From the NCBI RefSeq assembly GCF_002257585.1, contig NZ_CP022743.1, positions 248,001 to 312,000 on the forward strand: a stretch of 64,000 bases of DNA. Direction: 5' to 3'. Shown here piece by piece: positions 41,787 through 50,292 of the stretch (position 1 is the stretch's first letter; each line of letters opens with the position of its first letter). A program made the translations under genes and the position numbers. The notes under the pieces were generated by a model. It was not told the origin of the DNA. It searched no databases and saw only the letters and a program-made list of their open reading frames with translations. Source of the DNA: Mucilaginibacter xinganensis (lineage in GTDB: Bacteria > Bacteroidota > Bacteroidia > Sphingobacteriales > Sphingobacteriaceae).

Positions 41787-42803
41787 TTACCTGTGATGTT
41801 CCGGGCGGGGCGCATTATGCGGTTGCTGCTGCGGCGCGCGTTGTTGTTGTGGTGCACGTTGTTGTTGTGGTGCTCTCTGCTGTTGCGGTGCACGTTGTTG
41901 CTGTGGTGCACGTTGCTGCTGTGGCGCTCTCTGCTGTTGCGGTGCACGTTGTTGTTGTTGTGGTTGTGGTGCCCGCTGTGGCTGTGCCGCCCGCTTGGGT
42001 TGGGTCACACGTTGCTGCTGCGCGCGCTGCTGCTGAACACGCGGCTGTGCCGTACGCTGTTGTTTAGCAGCGGGCTGTGCCTGGCGTTGATTACCCTGCG
42101 GCCTGGCAGCCTTAGTGTTGTTACCCGGCCTCACCGCGTTATTGGGCCGGTTAGCTGCCGGCCTGGCCTTTACAAATGAATTCCTTTCTTTATGTGCTGC
42201 TTCCTGGTGCGAGATCTGATTTGGTGTTGGCTGAACGTGGCGCTCTTTCATAGCCACGCGTTCTTGCGGCCTTGGCCTTGCCGTTACGCCGCCACGCCCG
42301 TTAAAGCTTCTGCGGTCGTTAGTATTGCGTACCACCGTGCGGTCAATGTAGGTGTTATGAATAATTGTTCTGTTTACGCGCACAACAGCGGTGTTGTAAC
42401 GGAACCTGTCGCCATCCCATCGTCCGCCGCCGTAGCCATGCCCGCTGTAGCCGTAGCCATAGTTGATGCCGCCATAAAAACCTACATGTGGCCCCCAATA
42501 GCCGCTATGGAACCCGTAAACACTTCCGGTATAACCCCAGTAAGCCGGGGTCCAATACAAGCCGGGGTTTGGCGGGGCAACCCACACACCGGGCACCCAG
42601 TAATACCCGCCTTCATCATTATCGTAGGCCCAGTAACCCGGCTGCCAGATATACCCATCGGCAGGGCATTCCGGCATTTCATAAACCCTTAAAGGCGGTG
42701 GCGGCGTGCCCACCGTTATACTCACACTTACCTGTGCATATATTGGGGGTATGGTAAAACATACCATACAAAGAAGAATAAAAACTTTGATGCTCTTTTT
42801 CAT
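41787..42803 (-). CDS. YXWGXW-repeat secreted protein with RAPQQQ tandem tail
   Basis: A 338-residue protein with signal peptide ending PPIYAQ. Residues 45-125 carry repeats of the YXWGXW type (YIWQPGYWAYD, YYWVPGVWVAPP, LYWTPAYWGYTG, FHSGYWGPHVGFYGG), rich in aromatic and glycine residues. After a linker (residues 125-210) the C-terminal third is Gln/Pro/Arg-rich, with about eight uninterrupted RAPQQQ hexapeptides (18 bp in DNA). Probably an exported, cell-envelope or secreted structural protein. Its paralogue is 43322-44305. The 18-bp tandem array is prone to length change. Confidence 0.8.
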   Translation of the reverse strand: MKKSIKVFILLCMVCFTIPPIYAQVSVSITVGTPPPPLRVYEMPECPADGYIWQPGYWAYDNDEGGYYWVPGVWVAPPNPGLYWTPAYWGYTGSVYGFHSGYWGPHVGFYGGINYGYGYSGHGYGGGRWDGDRFRYNTAVVRVNRTIIHNTYIDRTVVRNTNDRRSFNGRGGVTARPRPQERVAMKERHVQPTPNQISHQEAAHKERNSFVKARPAANRPNNAVRPGNNTKAARPQGNQRQAQPAAKQQRTAQPRVQQQRAQQQRVTQPKRAAQPQRAPQPQQQQRAPQQQRAPQQQRAPQQQRAPQQQRAPQQQRAPQQQRAPQQQPHNAPRPEHHR

Positions 42804-42903
42804 AGGGGTGATTTTAATTTAACAGCGCTGAATTTATAAGCGCCCTTAAGTTACAATCCGCAGCAAATAATGTTTTATTAATTTGAGGCTGCCTTAGGCG
42901 GGT

Positions 42904-43179
42904 TTACCTGCTGGTATCCTTTTTTATTCGCTGCTGCAAACGCTCCTCCCTTTGCGCTTCCTTATTGTGTTTAGCCGCCTGTCGTAACTGCATTTGCATC
43001 CGCTGCGAACGTGTGGCCCGGAATTGCCGTTTTATAACACGCTTTTTTTTATGTACCACGGTTGCGGAGTCTTGTAACACTTCGGCAGAAGGAGTGACTT
43101 TGCGCGTTGCGGCAACAGCAAGCTGCGGGATGGTGCCCACATTGCTTAATAGGATAAGCAGTAAAGCAATTTTTTTCAT
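42904..43179 (-). CDS. Small secreted basic protein, 91 residues
   Basis: From the ATG at 43179 the product begins MKKIALLLILLSNVGTIPQ with a signal peptide; the earlier ATG at 43266 is out of line with it. The mature part is very basic and rich in Arg, Lys and Gln (KKKRVIKRQFRATRSQRMQM, LRQAAKHNKEAQREERLQQR), likely helical. Unrecognised. It lies between the two YXWGXW genes on the same strand, which suggests a shared job at the envelope, by position only. Confidence 0.65.
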   Translation of the reverse strand: MKKIALLLILLSNVGTIPQLAVAATRKVTPSAEVLQDSATVVHKKKRVIKRQFRATRSQRMQMQLRQAAKHNKEAQREERLQQRIKKDTSR

Positions 43180-43250
43180 GCAGATATAATAAAAAGACAT
43201 ACAAATAGTCCCTGATAAATGTTTGTCTTTGGGATGAATACTAAAATAAC

Positions 43251-43287
43251 AAAAAGGCTGCTCCATACAAAATGAGGAACAGCCTTC
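43251..43287 (-). terminator. Terminator of the second YXWGXW gene
   Basis: On the minus strand AAGGCTGTTCC pairs with GGAGCAGCCTT with one mismatch, followed by TTTTTG. It is 35 bp after the stop of the 43322-44305 gene. Confidence 0.7.
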
Positions 43288-43321
43288 TGTTATTATTTAG
43301 TAATTCTTTATGAGTGCAGCG

Positions 43322-44305
43322 CTACTCGCGGGGCTTTTCAACAGGCCTTTCTTGCTGCCGTTGAACCGGCTTTCGCTGTGCCGGCATCCTGTTATGAGTT
43401 GCCGGAGCATTTGCTTTTACCTGGCCAAAGGGCCTGGCAGCGCGGTTATTAACAACCGAACCGGCTGGTTGCCTGGTTCTTTGCGCCTGCCCATTTAACG
43501 GCCTATTATTTGTATTTCCTGCCGCATCGGCTGCCTGAGCGTTGTGTGGCGCAGCAGCAGCCTTATCGCTGGCGGACATTGCTCTTGCATTACTGCCTTC
43601 GCCGTTAAACTGGCGTCCGTTAACTTTGTTCATGCTTGTGGTAGCGGGCCTGCCATTATTTGCCTTTGCAAACTGGGCCGGGTTATTTTGAGCTACCTTT
43701 TCATGCGATTGCTGCTGTACGGTGGGCTGAATATGCGATTCATTCATTGCCCTCACCTCTTCCGGGCGCGGTTTGGCAGTAACGCCGCCGGGGCCATTAT
43801 AGCTTACGTTGTTAACAGTTGTATTATTAACTATGACCGTGCGGTCAATATAGGTGTTATGAACAACGGTATTGTTCACATTTACAACAGCCGTGTTATA
43901 CCTGAAGGAATTACCCTCCCATCTGCCGCCGTAAAAGCCGCTGCCGCTATAACCGTACCCATAATTTACCCCGCCATAAAAACCGATGTGACGGCCCCAG
44001 TAGCCGCGGTGAAATACGTATAGATCGCCCTCATAACCCCAATAGCCGGGTGTCCATAGCAAACCGGGCTGCGGTGGGCTTACCCATACGCCGGGAACCC
44101 AATAAAAGTCATTAGCATCGCCTGACCAGGCCCAGTAGCCCGGCACCCAAAGGTAGCCCTCAACAGGGCAGGCCGGCTGTGAATAAACCGGCAATGCCGG
44201 TGGATTAATATGTACAGATATTCCAATGCTTATCTGCGCAAATAGTTTTGGAGAACTTATCATAACCGCAATACCGATCATGAAGTATTTGATGGTCTTT
44301 TTCAT
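43322..44305 (-). CDS. YXWGXW-repeat secreted protein, paralogue
   Basis: 327 residues with the same architecture as 41787-42803: signal peptide ending KLFAQ, YLWVPGYWAWSGD, FYWVPGVWVSPP, LLWTPGYWGYEGD, FHRGYWGRHIGFYGG, then an RYNTAVVNVN strand, a GPGGVTAKPRPEEVRAMNES linker shared with the paralogue, and an Asn/Ala/Gln-rich disordered tail. The tail has no hexapeptide repeats, unlike its paralogue. Together the two copies flank the small basic gene and look like a duplication. Confidence 0.8.
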   Translation of the reverse strand: MKKTIKYFMIGIAVMISSPKLFAQISIGISVHINPPALPVYSQPACPVEGYLWVPGYWAWSGDANDFYWVPGVWVSPPQPGLLWTPGYWGYEGDLYVFHRGYWGRHIGFYGGVNYGYGYSGSGFYGGRWEGNSFRYNTAVVNVNNTVVHNTYIDRTVIVNNTTVNNVSYNGPGGVTAKPRPEEVRAMNESHIQPTVQQQSHEKVAQNNPAQFAKANNGRPATTSMNKVNGRQFNGEGSNARAMSASDKAAAAPHNAQAADAAGNTNNRPLNGQAQRTRQPAGSVVNNRAARPFGQVKANAPATHNRMPAQRKPVQRQQERPVEKPRE

Positions 44306-44438
44306 ATTTTTTATTTTACAAATAAGACATCAATAATCGAACTAAGTTAATTACCAGCGCATTAGATTTCAATTAGAATTTCCGGTCAAATTTTAATGCG
44401 GCTCTAATCTCATTCAGGTAAATGAATAATAGGCCGGC

Positions 44439-45167
44439 TTAATCCCTGCGGTTAAACAAAAGGGAAGCATAATACAACAGTGTAGCCAGCGCACTTAAGG
44501 CCGCAACTACATAAGTCATGGCGGCCCACCACAGCGCATCTTTTGCCTGCTCATGTTCTTCGCGGGTTTGCATAACGTTGTAATTGTTGTTAAGCCAGGC
44601 CAGCGCGCGGTTACTGGCATCAAACTCAACCGGCAATGTTACAAAACTAAAAGTGGTAACCACCGCCAGCGCAGCAACGCCCACCGCCAGCACGTAAGGG
44701 CTGTGCACAAAAAACAACAGCATAACGCCTATAAACAGCGTCCACTGTGTTAAGGTTGATGCTACATTAATAATAGGAACCTTTGCCGTGCGCAGGCTAA
44801 GCCATTTGTAGGCCTTTGCATGCTGAACGGCATGCCCACATTCATGTGCTGCCACCGCTGCTGATGCCACGCTGCGGCTGTAAAAAACATCCTGGCTCAA
44901 GTTAACGGTCTTATCTTCGGGATTATAATGATCGGTTAACTCACCTTCAACAGAAATAACCTGCACGTCGTAAATGCCGTTGTCGCGCAGCATCCGCTCC
45001 GCTACCTCTCTGCCAGACAAACCAGACAGTAATGGCATCTCTGCATATTGCTTAAATTTGCTTTTAAACCGCCATTGAACAATAAAACTAACTATTGCAA
45101 TTACGATCATTAAAAACCAGGCTGAATTATAGCCGATAAACCCTGTGATTATTGATAGTCCATTCAT
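44439..45167 (-). CDS. YugP-type zinc metallopeptidase
   Basis: A 242-residue membrane metalloprotease with an N-terminal hydrophobic anchor, the zinc motif HECGH at 108-112 in AAHECGHAVQHAKAYK, and three membrane segments after it. The VNLSQDVFYSRSVASAAVAA stretch precedes the motif, as in the Zn_peptidase_2 family. The substrate is unknown; the family is thought to act on membrane or envelope proteins. Stands alone on its strand. Confidence 0.88.
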   Translation of the reverse strand: MNGLSIITGFIGYNSAWFLMIVIAIVSFIVQWRFKSKFKQYAEMPLLSGLSGREVAERMLRDNGIYDVQVISVEGELTDHYNPEDKTVNLSQDVFYSRSVASAAVAAHECGHAVQHAKAYKWLSLRTAKVPIINVASTLTQWTLFIGVMLLFFVHSPYVLAVGVAALAVVTTFSFVTLPVEFDASNRALAWLNNNYNVMQTREEHEQAKDALWWAAMTYVVAALSALATLLYYASLLFNRRD

Positions 45168-45297
45168 TTTTTAGATTGTAATTTGTTTAGCTGACGGCTT
45201 CAATTAAAGCGCCGGATTTTATATATTTTTGATAACGCAGCTTAAGCCTTTGTGCTTAAATGAATAATCAAAAAGTATTCCGTAAAATAAAAGGGAC

Positions 45298-46443
45298 GTG
45301 GAAGCAAATACATTTTCATACTGGGAACGAACCGCATTTATTGACAATGCGGATATCATTATCATAGGCAGCGGCCTTGTAGGCTTAAGCGCCGCTTTAC
45401 GCTTAAAAAAGCAGGAACCCACCCTGAATGTATTGGTATTGGAGCGCGGCTTTTTACCCACCGGCGCCAGCACAAAAAATGCCGGTTTTGCCTGTTTTGG
45501 AACAGTTTCCGAGCAAATGGATTATCTTAAAAAATCATCTGAAGCCGAAGTGCTGCGCATGGTTGACTATAAATGGCGGGGGCTGCAAAAGTTGCGTGAA
45601 AATTTAGGCGATGACAATATCGGCTTCCGGCAGCATGGAGGCTATGAACTGTTTATGGACAATGAAACTGAAAAGGCGGCGGAGAGTATTGAACAATTAA
45701 CGTATTTTAACAAGCTGCTGCACCAGGCAATAGGCAAACCTAACATTTATTCAGTAGCCAATGCCAAAATAGCAGATTTTGGCTTCCGGGGAGTTAGTGC
45801 CATGATCTACAACCCTTTTGAAGGCCAGTTGCATACTGGAAAAATGATGCGAGCCTTATTAAATAAGGTATATAGTGCTGGTGTAATGGTGTTAAATGGG
45901 TGCGACATAAAAAACATTGAAAATGACGGGAAAAGGGTGGCGCTTACTACTTCGCAGGGAAATTTTAAAGCGGGCAAAGTAATATTAGCGACCAATGCTT
46001 TTGCCAACCAGCTTTTTCCGGGGCTTAATGTTACGCCGGGACGCGGACAGGTATTAGTAACCAAACCAATACCCGGGCTAAAGCTACAAGGCACCTATCA
46101 TTTTAATGAAGGGTACTATTATTTCAGAAATATTGATGGCCGGGTGCTTTTTGGCGGCGGGCGCAACCTTGATTATACCGCTGAAGAGACCTGGGATTTT
46201 GGGCATACCGATAAGGTCAAAAACAAACTGTTGTCTTATTTAAGCGAGGTGATCCTGCCCGGGCAGGATTTTGAGGTGGATTACTGGTGGAGCGGAATTA
46301 TGGGTTTCGGCGAAGACATCCGCCCGATTGTAAAGCAGGTGGAGCCCCATGTTTTTTGTGCGGTAAGATGCAACGGAATGGGTGTAGCAATGGGAAGCCT
46401 GGTTGGTGAAGAAGTTGCTGATCTTGTTTTGGGACGCCTGTAG
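45298..46443 (+). CDS. FAD-dependent amino-acid-oxidase-family oxidoreductase
   Basis: A 381-residue DAO-fold flavoenzyme starting at a GTG (45298) preceded by AAAAGGGA; a stop at 45283-45285 in frame excludes any longer start. Rossmann motif IIIIGSGLVGLSAALRLKK near 20-38, ERGFLPTGASTKNAGFACFG for FAD, and the C-terminal GIMGFGEDIRPIVKQVEPHVF and RCNGMGVAMGSLVGEEVADLV. Likely oxidises an amino acid or related amine; the substrate cannot be assigned. It is divergent from the YugP-type gene and shows no operon partner. Confidence 0.85.
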   Translation: MEANTFSYWERTAFIDNADIIIIGSGLVGLSAALRLKKQEPTLNVLVLERGFLPTGASTKNAGFACFGTVSEQMDYLKKSSEAEVLRMVDYKWRGLQKLRENLGDDNIGFRQHGGYELFMDNETEKAAESIEQLTYFNKLLHQAIGKPNIYSVANAKIADFGFRGVSAMIYNPFEGQLHTGKMMRALLNKVYSAGVMVLNGCDIKNIENDGKRVALTTSQGNFKAGKVILATNAFANQLFPGLNVTPGRGQVLVTKPIPGLKLQGTYHFNEGYYYFRNIDGRVLFGGGRNLDYTAEETWDFGHTDKVKNKLLSYLSEVILPGQDFEVDYWWSGIMGFGEDIRPIVKQVEPHVFCAVRCNGMGVAMGSLVGEEVADLVLGRL

Positions 46444-46623
46444 CCGCTGTCAGTTGCCCCCGGCATACTGTGCTATCCGTTAACCACTTAGCATCGTCAC
46501 AAAAAAGCCGGCAGTATCACATACTGCAAACCAGGCTGTTTGCCACCCGGAAGTCACAATCATGTTAGGGGTGCTTTTTTAAAAATTTAATCGTATTTTC
46601 GGATCAATAAATATTAGAAAAAT

Positions 46624-46818
46624 ATGAATGTTGAAGATATAATTGCCCATCTGCCTAACCTGGATAAAAGGGAAAGAACACTATTGCAAAACGCATTATT
46701 TGAGCTGCAATGTGACTTTGATTTGAAGGAAGCCATCCAGGAAAACCTTGCTGATATAAAAAGCGGCCGTGTTAGTTCGCACCAGTCGGTTATGGACGAA
46801 ATAAAGAACGCGATTTAA
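46624..46818 (+). CDS. Addiction-module antitoxin-like small protein (orphan)
   Basis: A 64-residue protein with the late pattern NLADIKSGRVSSHQSVMDEIKNA, close to the addiction-module antitoxin ending (A...I..GR..SH..VM..I). The N-terminal half is helical (LPNLDKRERTLLQNALFEL). No toxin follows: the next gene is an MBL hydrolase on the opposite strand 38 bp away, so it is an orphan or a solitary regulator. No RelE/ParE-like frame was seen in the space to 46857. Confidence 0.6.
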   Translation: MNVEDIIAHLPNLDKRERTLLQNALFELQCDFDLKEAIQENLADIKSGRVSSHQSVMDEIKNAI

Positions 46819-46856
46819 GTTTTTTAAACCGCTCCCGCAGGTCGCGGACGTATTGT

Positions 46857-47693
46857 TTAGAACAACGAGATCTGCTGAGACTTGAATGCCACTTTGCGCC
46901 CATTAGGCACCCCCTTATTTTCTGCCGGGTTGCTTATATAATAAACTTCAGTTTCCACATAGCGCGAAGCTACAATGATATTTGTACCGCCCGCACAGCC
47001 ATCAAACAGCTCCTGCACAAGGTGCGGATCGTTATTGTTTTTGGAAAGGTGCGACAGCAGCAGATGGGTCATAAACGGCGGCTTATGGGCCATAAAAAGG
47101 TCAAGCGCCTGCTTGTTTGACAAGTGACCATGCCCCCCGCGGATCCTGCGCTTTAAATGATAGGGGTAGCCGCCCTTGTCAAGCATTTCATCATCATAAT
47201 TGGCCTCAAGAAAAGCCGCATGGCATTGGCTGAAATGTTGCACCAGGTTTTCGCAAACCACGCCGATATCGGTAAAAACCCCCACTTTAATATCCCGGCA
47301 GGTAATCAAAAAACTGTGCGGGTTGCTGGCATCGTGCTGTTTGGGGAAAGCAGTAACCTGCAGATCGCCGATAGTTACCGTTTCAAAAGGCCCGAATGAG
47401 ATCACCAGTTGCTCATCAAGCTGCAGCCCGCCTCTTTGCAATGTTGGCGGTGTAATGTAAACCGGCAGTTTGTATTTTTTTGCGATGCCAGGAATACCGT
47501 TGATATGATCAGAATGCTCGTGCGATACAAAAATGGCTTTTACCTTTTGCATGGATAAACCCAGCCGCAACATCCGTTTTTCTGTTTCACGGCAGGAGAT
47601 ACCGGCATCAACCAATATAGCCTCATGCTCATTACCCACGTAATAGCAATTACCGTTACTCCCGGAATTTAACGATGCAATGAACAGCGACAT
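46857..47693 (-). CDS. MBL-fold metallo-hydrolase (WalJ/YycJ-like)
   Basis: A 278-residue metallo-beta-lactamase-fold protein with the metal motif SHEHSDHINGI (His58, His60, Asp62, His63), a start MSLFIASLNSGSNGNCYYVG and the GISCRETEKRM stretch, typical of the YycJ/WalJ group that has 5'-exonuclease-like activity on DNA in relatives. A downstream FPKQHDASNPHSF motif supplies another metal ligand. Length is normal. It is oriented opposite to the antitoxin-like gene. Confidence 0.88.
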   Translation of the reverse strand: MSLFIASLNSGSNGNCYYVGNEHEAILVDAGISCRETEKRMLRLGLSMQKVKAIFVSHEHSDHINGIPGIAKKYKLPVYITPPTLQRGGLQLDEQLVISFGPFETVTIGDLQVTAFPKQHDASNPHSFLITCRDIKVGVFTDIGVVCENLVQHFSQCHAAFLEANYDDEMLDKGGYPYHLKRRIRGGHGHLSNKQALDLFMAHKPPFMTHLLLSHLSKNNNDPHLVQELFDGCAGGTNIIVASRYVETEVYYISNPAENKGVPNGRKVAFKSQQISLF

Positions 47694-47822
47694 AACAATG
47701 CAAAGTAACGGGATTATTTTGGAAGTCGGAGTGATTTAATCAACCGATGCGTTAATTGATTTAATAAAAGTCCCCGAATTGAATTTCAGGCATCCGCAGT
47801 CAAAAATATATATCTTAGCTGC

Positions 47823-48470
47823 ATGGATTCACCAATAACCCTACCCTTACTTGATGCCGTTGAACTGCGGGTGCTTGGCTCATTAATGGAGAAAAGCAAA
47901 ACCACACCCGACTATTACCCTATGACCATTAACAGCCTTACGCTTGCCTGTAATCAAAAAACGTCGCGCAAGCCTGTGGTTAATTATGATGAGGATACCG
48001 TTGCCACCGCATTAAACACACTGAAAAGGCGCGGACTTATTTCAACAGCAACCGGCGGGTCCATCCGCAGCGTAAAATACAAACACAATTTTGCCATCGT
48101 ATTTCCGGTACTGCCTGCCGAAGTTGCCATCATTTGTTTACTGATGCTGCGCGGACCGCAAACCCCGGGCGAAATAAATACCAATTCGGGCCGCATGTAT
48201 GAGTTTGAATCGATAGAAGAAGTACAGGAAAAACTGGAAAGGCTTAGCAGCGAGGAACTGCCCTTTTTAATGGAACTGCCAAAACGCCCGGGGCAAAAAG
48301 AAGCCCGCTATGCCCATTTATTAAGCGGCATACCTGATATAAGCGACGATGATTTTAATGATGATGCCCCGGTTACTAAAAGCGGCCTGGAAGCGCGTGT
48401 AACTAAACTGGAAACTGAACTTGCAGAACTGCGGGAAGCTTTTGATAAACTAATGAAAGAGCTGAGTTAA
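47823..48470 (+). CDS. YceH/DUF480-family protein
   Basis: A 215-residue protein built of two winged-helix-like domains. The start LDAVELRVLGSLMEKSKTTPDYYPMTINSL (in parts), LACNQKTSRKPV and LRGPQTPGEINTNSGRMYEFESIEEVQ are the DUF480 signatures. The C-terminus is a heptad coiled coil (ARVTKLETELAELREAFDKL). Its role is unknown; wHTH pairs suggest nucleic acid or protein binding. Confidence 0.88.
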   Translation: MDSPITLPLLDAVELRVLGSLMEKSKTTPDYYPMTINSLTLACNQKTSRKPVVNYDEDTVATALNTLKRRGLISTATGGSIRSVKYKHNFAIVFPVLPAEVAIICLLMLRGPQTPGEINTNSGRMYEFESIEEVQEKLERLSSEELPFLMELPKRPGQKEARYAHLLSGIPDISDDDFNDDAPVTKSGLEARVTKLETELAELREAFDKLMKELS

Positions 48471-48565
48471 ACCTATTGTAATTAAATATTATTTTTAAGT
48501 TAAAACTTTTGTGATATATAGCTTGTTAAGTTAATTATAATTATAAAAACACAAACTATATACCT

Positions 48566-49150
48566 ATGAAGAAGTTAAGTTATGCGATCATGATCGCTGT
48601 TGCAGCCTATGCGTTCCAGGGTTGTAAAGGGCCGAAAGACTCTAAAGAAAACGCCGACAGTTTAAACAAAACTAAAGACACCACTACCAATGTTGCGGCT
48701 ACCGGTGGCATAGCTGTTACTGCCGAAGACGCTAAATTTGCTACCGATGCGGCCAACGGCGGCATGGCCGAAGTTGCGCTGGGCAAACTGGCACAAACCA
48801 AAGCAGCAAATGCACAGGTGAAAAGCTTTGCTGATATGATGGTTGCTGACCATGGCAAAGCAAATGATGAACTGATGGCTATTGCCAAAGCAAAAAACAT
48901 TACCCTGCCGGCTGCTCCAGACGCTGATCATCAAAAGAAATTAGAAGACCTTTCAAAACTATCGGGCAAGGACTTTGATAAGGCTTACGTTGACGCTATG
49001 GTTGACGGACATAAAAAAACGCTTGACCTGATGAATATGGCCGCTAAAGATTGTAAAGATGTCGAGCTAAAGGCATTTGCAGCAAAAACAGCCCCCATAG
49101 TACAAACTCACCTGGATGCGATCAACAAGATCAAAGCCAGCATGAAATAA
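48566..49150 (+). CDS. DUF4142-domain lipoprotein
   Basis: A 194-residue protein with signal peptide MKKLSYAIMIAVAAYAFQGC ending in a lipobox, then a Thr/Asp/Lys linker and a four-helix DUF4142 domain (FATDAANGGMAEVALGKLAQ, VKSFADMMVADHGKANDEL, DKAYVDAMVDGHKKTLDLM) of ferritin-like type without evident metal ligands. Predicted periplasmic or outer-membrane lipoprotein; function unknown, some relatives are stress-induced. A strong terminator follows. Confidence 0.88.
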   Translation: MKKLSYAIMIAVAAYAFQGCKGPKDSKENADSLNKTKDTTTNVAATGGIAVTAEDAKFATDAANGGMAEVALGKLAQTKAANAQVKSFADMMVADHGKANDELMAIAKAKNITLPAAPDADHQKKLEDLSKLSGKDFDKAYVDAMVDGHKKTLDLMNMAAKDCKDVELKAFAAKTAPIVQTHLDAINKIKASMK

Positions 49151-49173
49151 TATTAACAGCACTCGCTGCTCCC

Positions 49174-49205
49174 GGGGAACAGGTTAATGCCTGTTCCCTT
49201 TTTTT
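49174..49205 (+). terminator. Strong terminator after DUF4142
   Basis: GGGAACAGG and CCTGTTCCC with a 6-base loop (TTAATG) are followed directly by a seven-T run. Confidence 0.9.
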
Positions 49206-49286
49206 GTGCTTTTTTAACCGTGACTACGGTAAAATGCATAATTTTAAATGCAGTGCTTTTTACTATAAAGGCTGTTGATAAAGTAA

Positions 49287-49772
49287 ATGAAAACCCTTAA
49301 AGACCTCTTGCTGCTTGGCGATTCCCGCCTTTATGAAACCTGCGAACCTGTTTTACAAGCGGAACTCCCCCTTGTAAAAACCTGGGTAGCCGACCTGCAT
49401 AATGTTATGCAGGAGATCAGGCATAAGTATAATTTTGGCCGCGCCATTGCCGCCCCGCAGCTGGGTATTATGAAACGGGTTATTTATATGAATATTGATA
49501 AACCGGTTGTATTTATAAACCCGGAATTGAGCAACCTGAGCACCGGCATGTTTGAGTTGTGGGACGACTGCATGAGTTTTCCGAACTTGCTGGTAAAGGT
49601 AAAACGGCACCAGTCATTAACCATACACTACCTCGATGAAAATTGGACGCCGCAGCAATGGAACATGGATGGCGCGCTGTCTGAACTTTTGCAGCATGAG
49701 TACGACCATTTAAACGGTGTACTTTGCACCATGCGGGCCATTGATGCACAATCATTTAAGTGGAGGCCCTGA
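49287..49772 (+). CDS. Peptide deformylase-like protein (divergent)
   Basis: 161 residues with the three Pdf motifs in modified form: GRAIAAPQLG (51-60) for the substrate loop, DDCMSF with Cys95 replacing EGCLS, and QHEYDHLNG with His137, Glu138 and His141. All metal ligands (Cys, two His) and the catalytic Glu are present, so an active enzyme is possible, but Glu-Gly of EGCLS has become Asp-Asp. Canonical Pdf removes formyl groups from nascent proteins. This could be a second, specialised copy or the only one; the window cannot tell. Confidence 0.8.
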   Translation: MKTLKDLLLLGDSRLYETCEPVLQAELPLVKTWVADLHNVMQEIRHKYNFGRAIAAPQLGIMKRVIYMNIDKPVVFINPELSNLSTGMFELWDDCMSFPNLLVKVKRHQSLTIHYLDENWTPQQWNMDGALSELLQHEYDHLNGVLCTMRAIDAQSFKWRP

Positions 49773-49932
49773 TTCTGTTTTTTAACTCACGGCTCCCGCT
49801 TTTCTCCTTGATTTAACTATTTGCAGGACACCCGCACATGTTTTATAAAGAAATTAGCGGAAGGATGTATGGAATACTTTCCGGTTAAAACATTATCGGT
49901 TAAACACCGTTTATTTAAAAAATTATAAAATC

Positions 49933-50136
49933 ATGAGCATATTAAAATATATGATAGTAGGCGCTGCCGTAGGACTGGGCATTAACTACATTACAAAAAA
50001 GAACGCAGATGGCCGCTCAATTATTGAGGACCTTACAGATAACGCACCGGAATGGCTGGATAAGGTAAAACAACTTGCTGATAGTACACTTGAAAAGGTG
50101 GGCAAAACAGCAGAAGACTTTAAAACCAACTTTTAA
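49933..50136 (+). CDS. Small YtxH-like membrane protein
   Basis: 67 residues. A membrane segment MIVGAAVGLGINYIT at about 7-21 is followed by an amphipathic, mainly helical tail (WLDKVKQLADSTLEKVGKTAEDF). This resembles YtxH-type small proteins with a single anchor, function unknown. Real by its ATG, length and the strong terminator after it. Confidence 0.75.
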   Translation: MSILKYMIVGAAVGLGINYITKKNADGRSIIEDLTDNAPEWLDKVKQLADSTLEKVGKTAEDFKTNF

Positions 50137-50156
50137 GCTTTGTAATATTTTTACTA

Positions 50157-50184
50157 CAAAAGCCGCTGTACCAGGCGGCTTTTG
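50157..50184 (+). terminator. Terminator after the YtxH-like gene
   Basis: CAAAAGCCGC and GCGGCTTTTG are exact complements around TGTACCAG, then GTTTT. Confidence 0.85.
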
Positions 50185-50292
50185 TGTTTTAATATGAGTA
50201 TTCTGCTGGTATAGCTGCCTGTACATGCCGGCTTAAAACTAAACCCCGCCGGCAAGCGTTATTATAGCATACTTGTGAAAAAATAACTATAA

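Noticed and set aside
41774..42179. Plus-strand open frames opposite the YXWGXW gene (Leu/Val/Trp-rich)
   Set aside because: They are the reverse of the 18-bp RAPQQQ array and low-complexity tail, which has strong support on the minus strand.
46819..46856. Toxin partner for the antitoxin-like protein
   Set aside because: Only 38 bp remain before the opposite-strand gene and no other frame fits a toxin.
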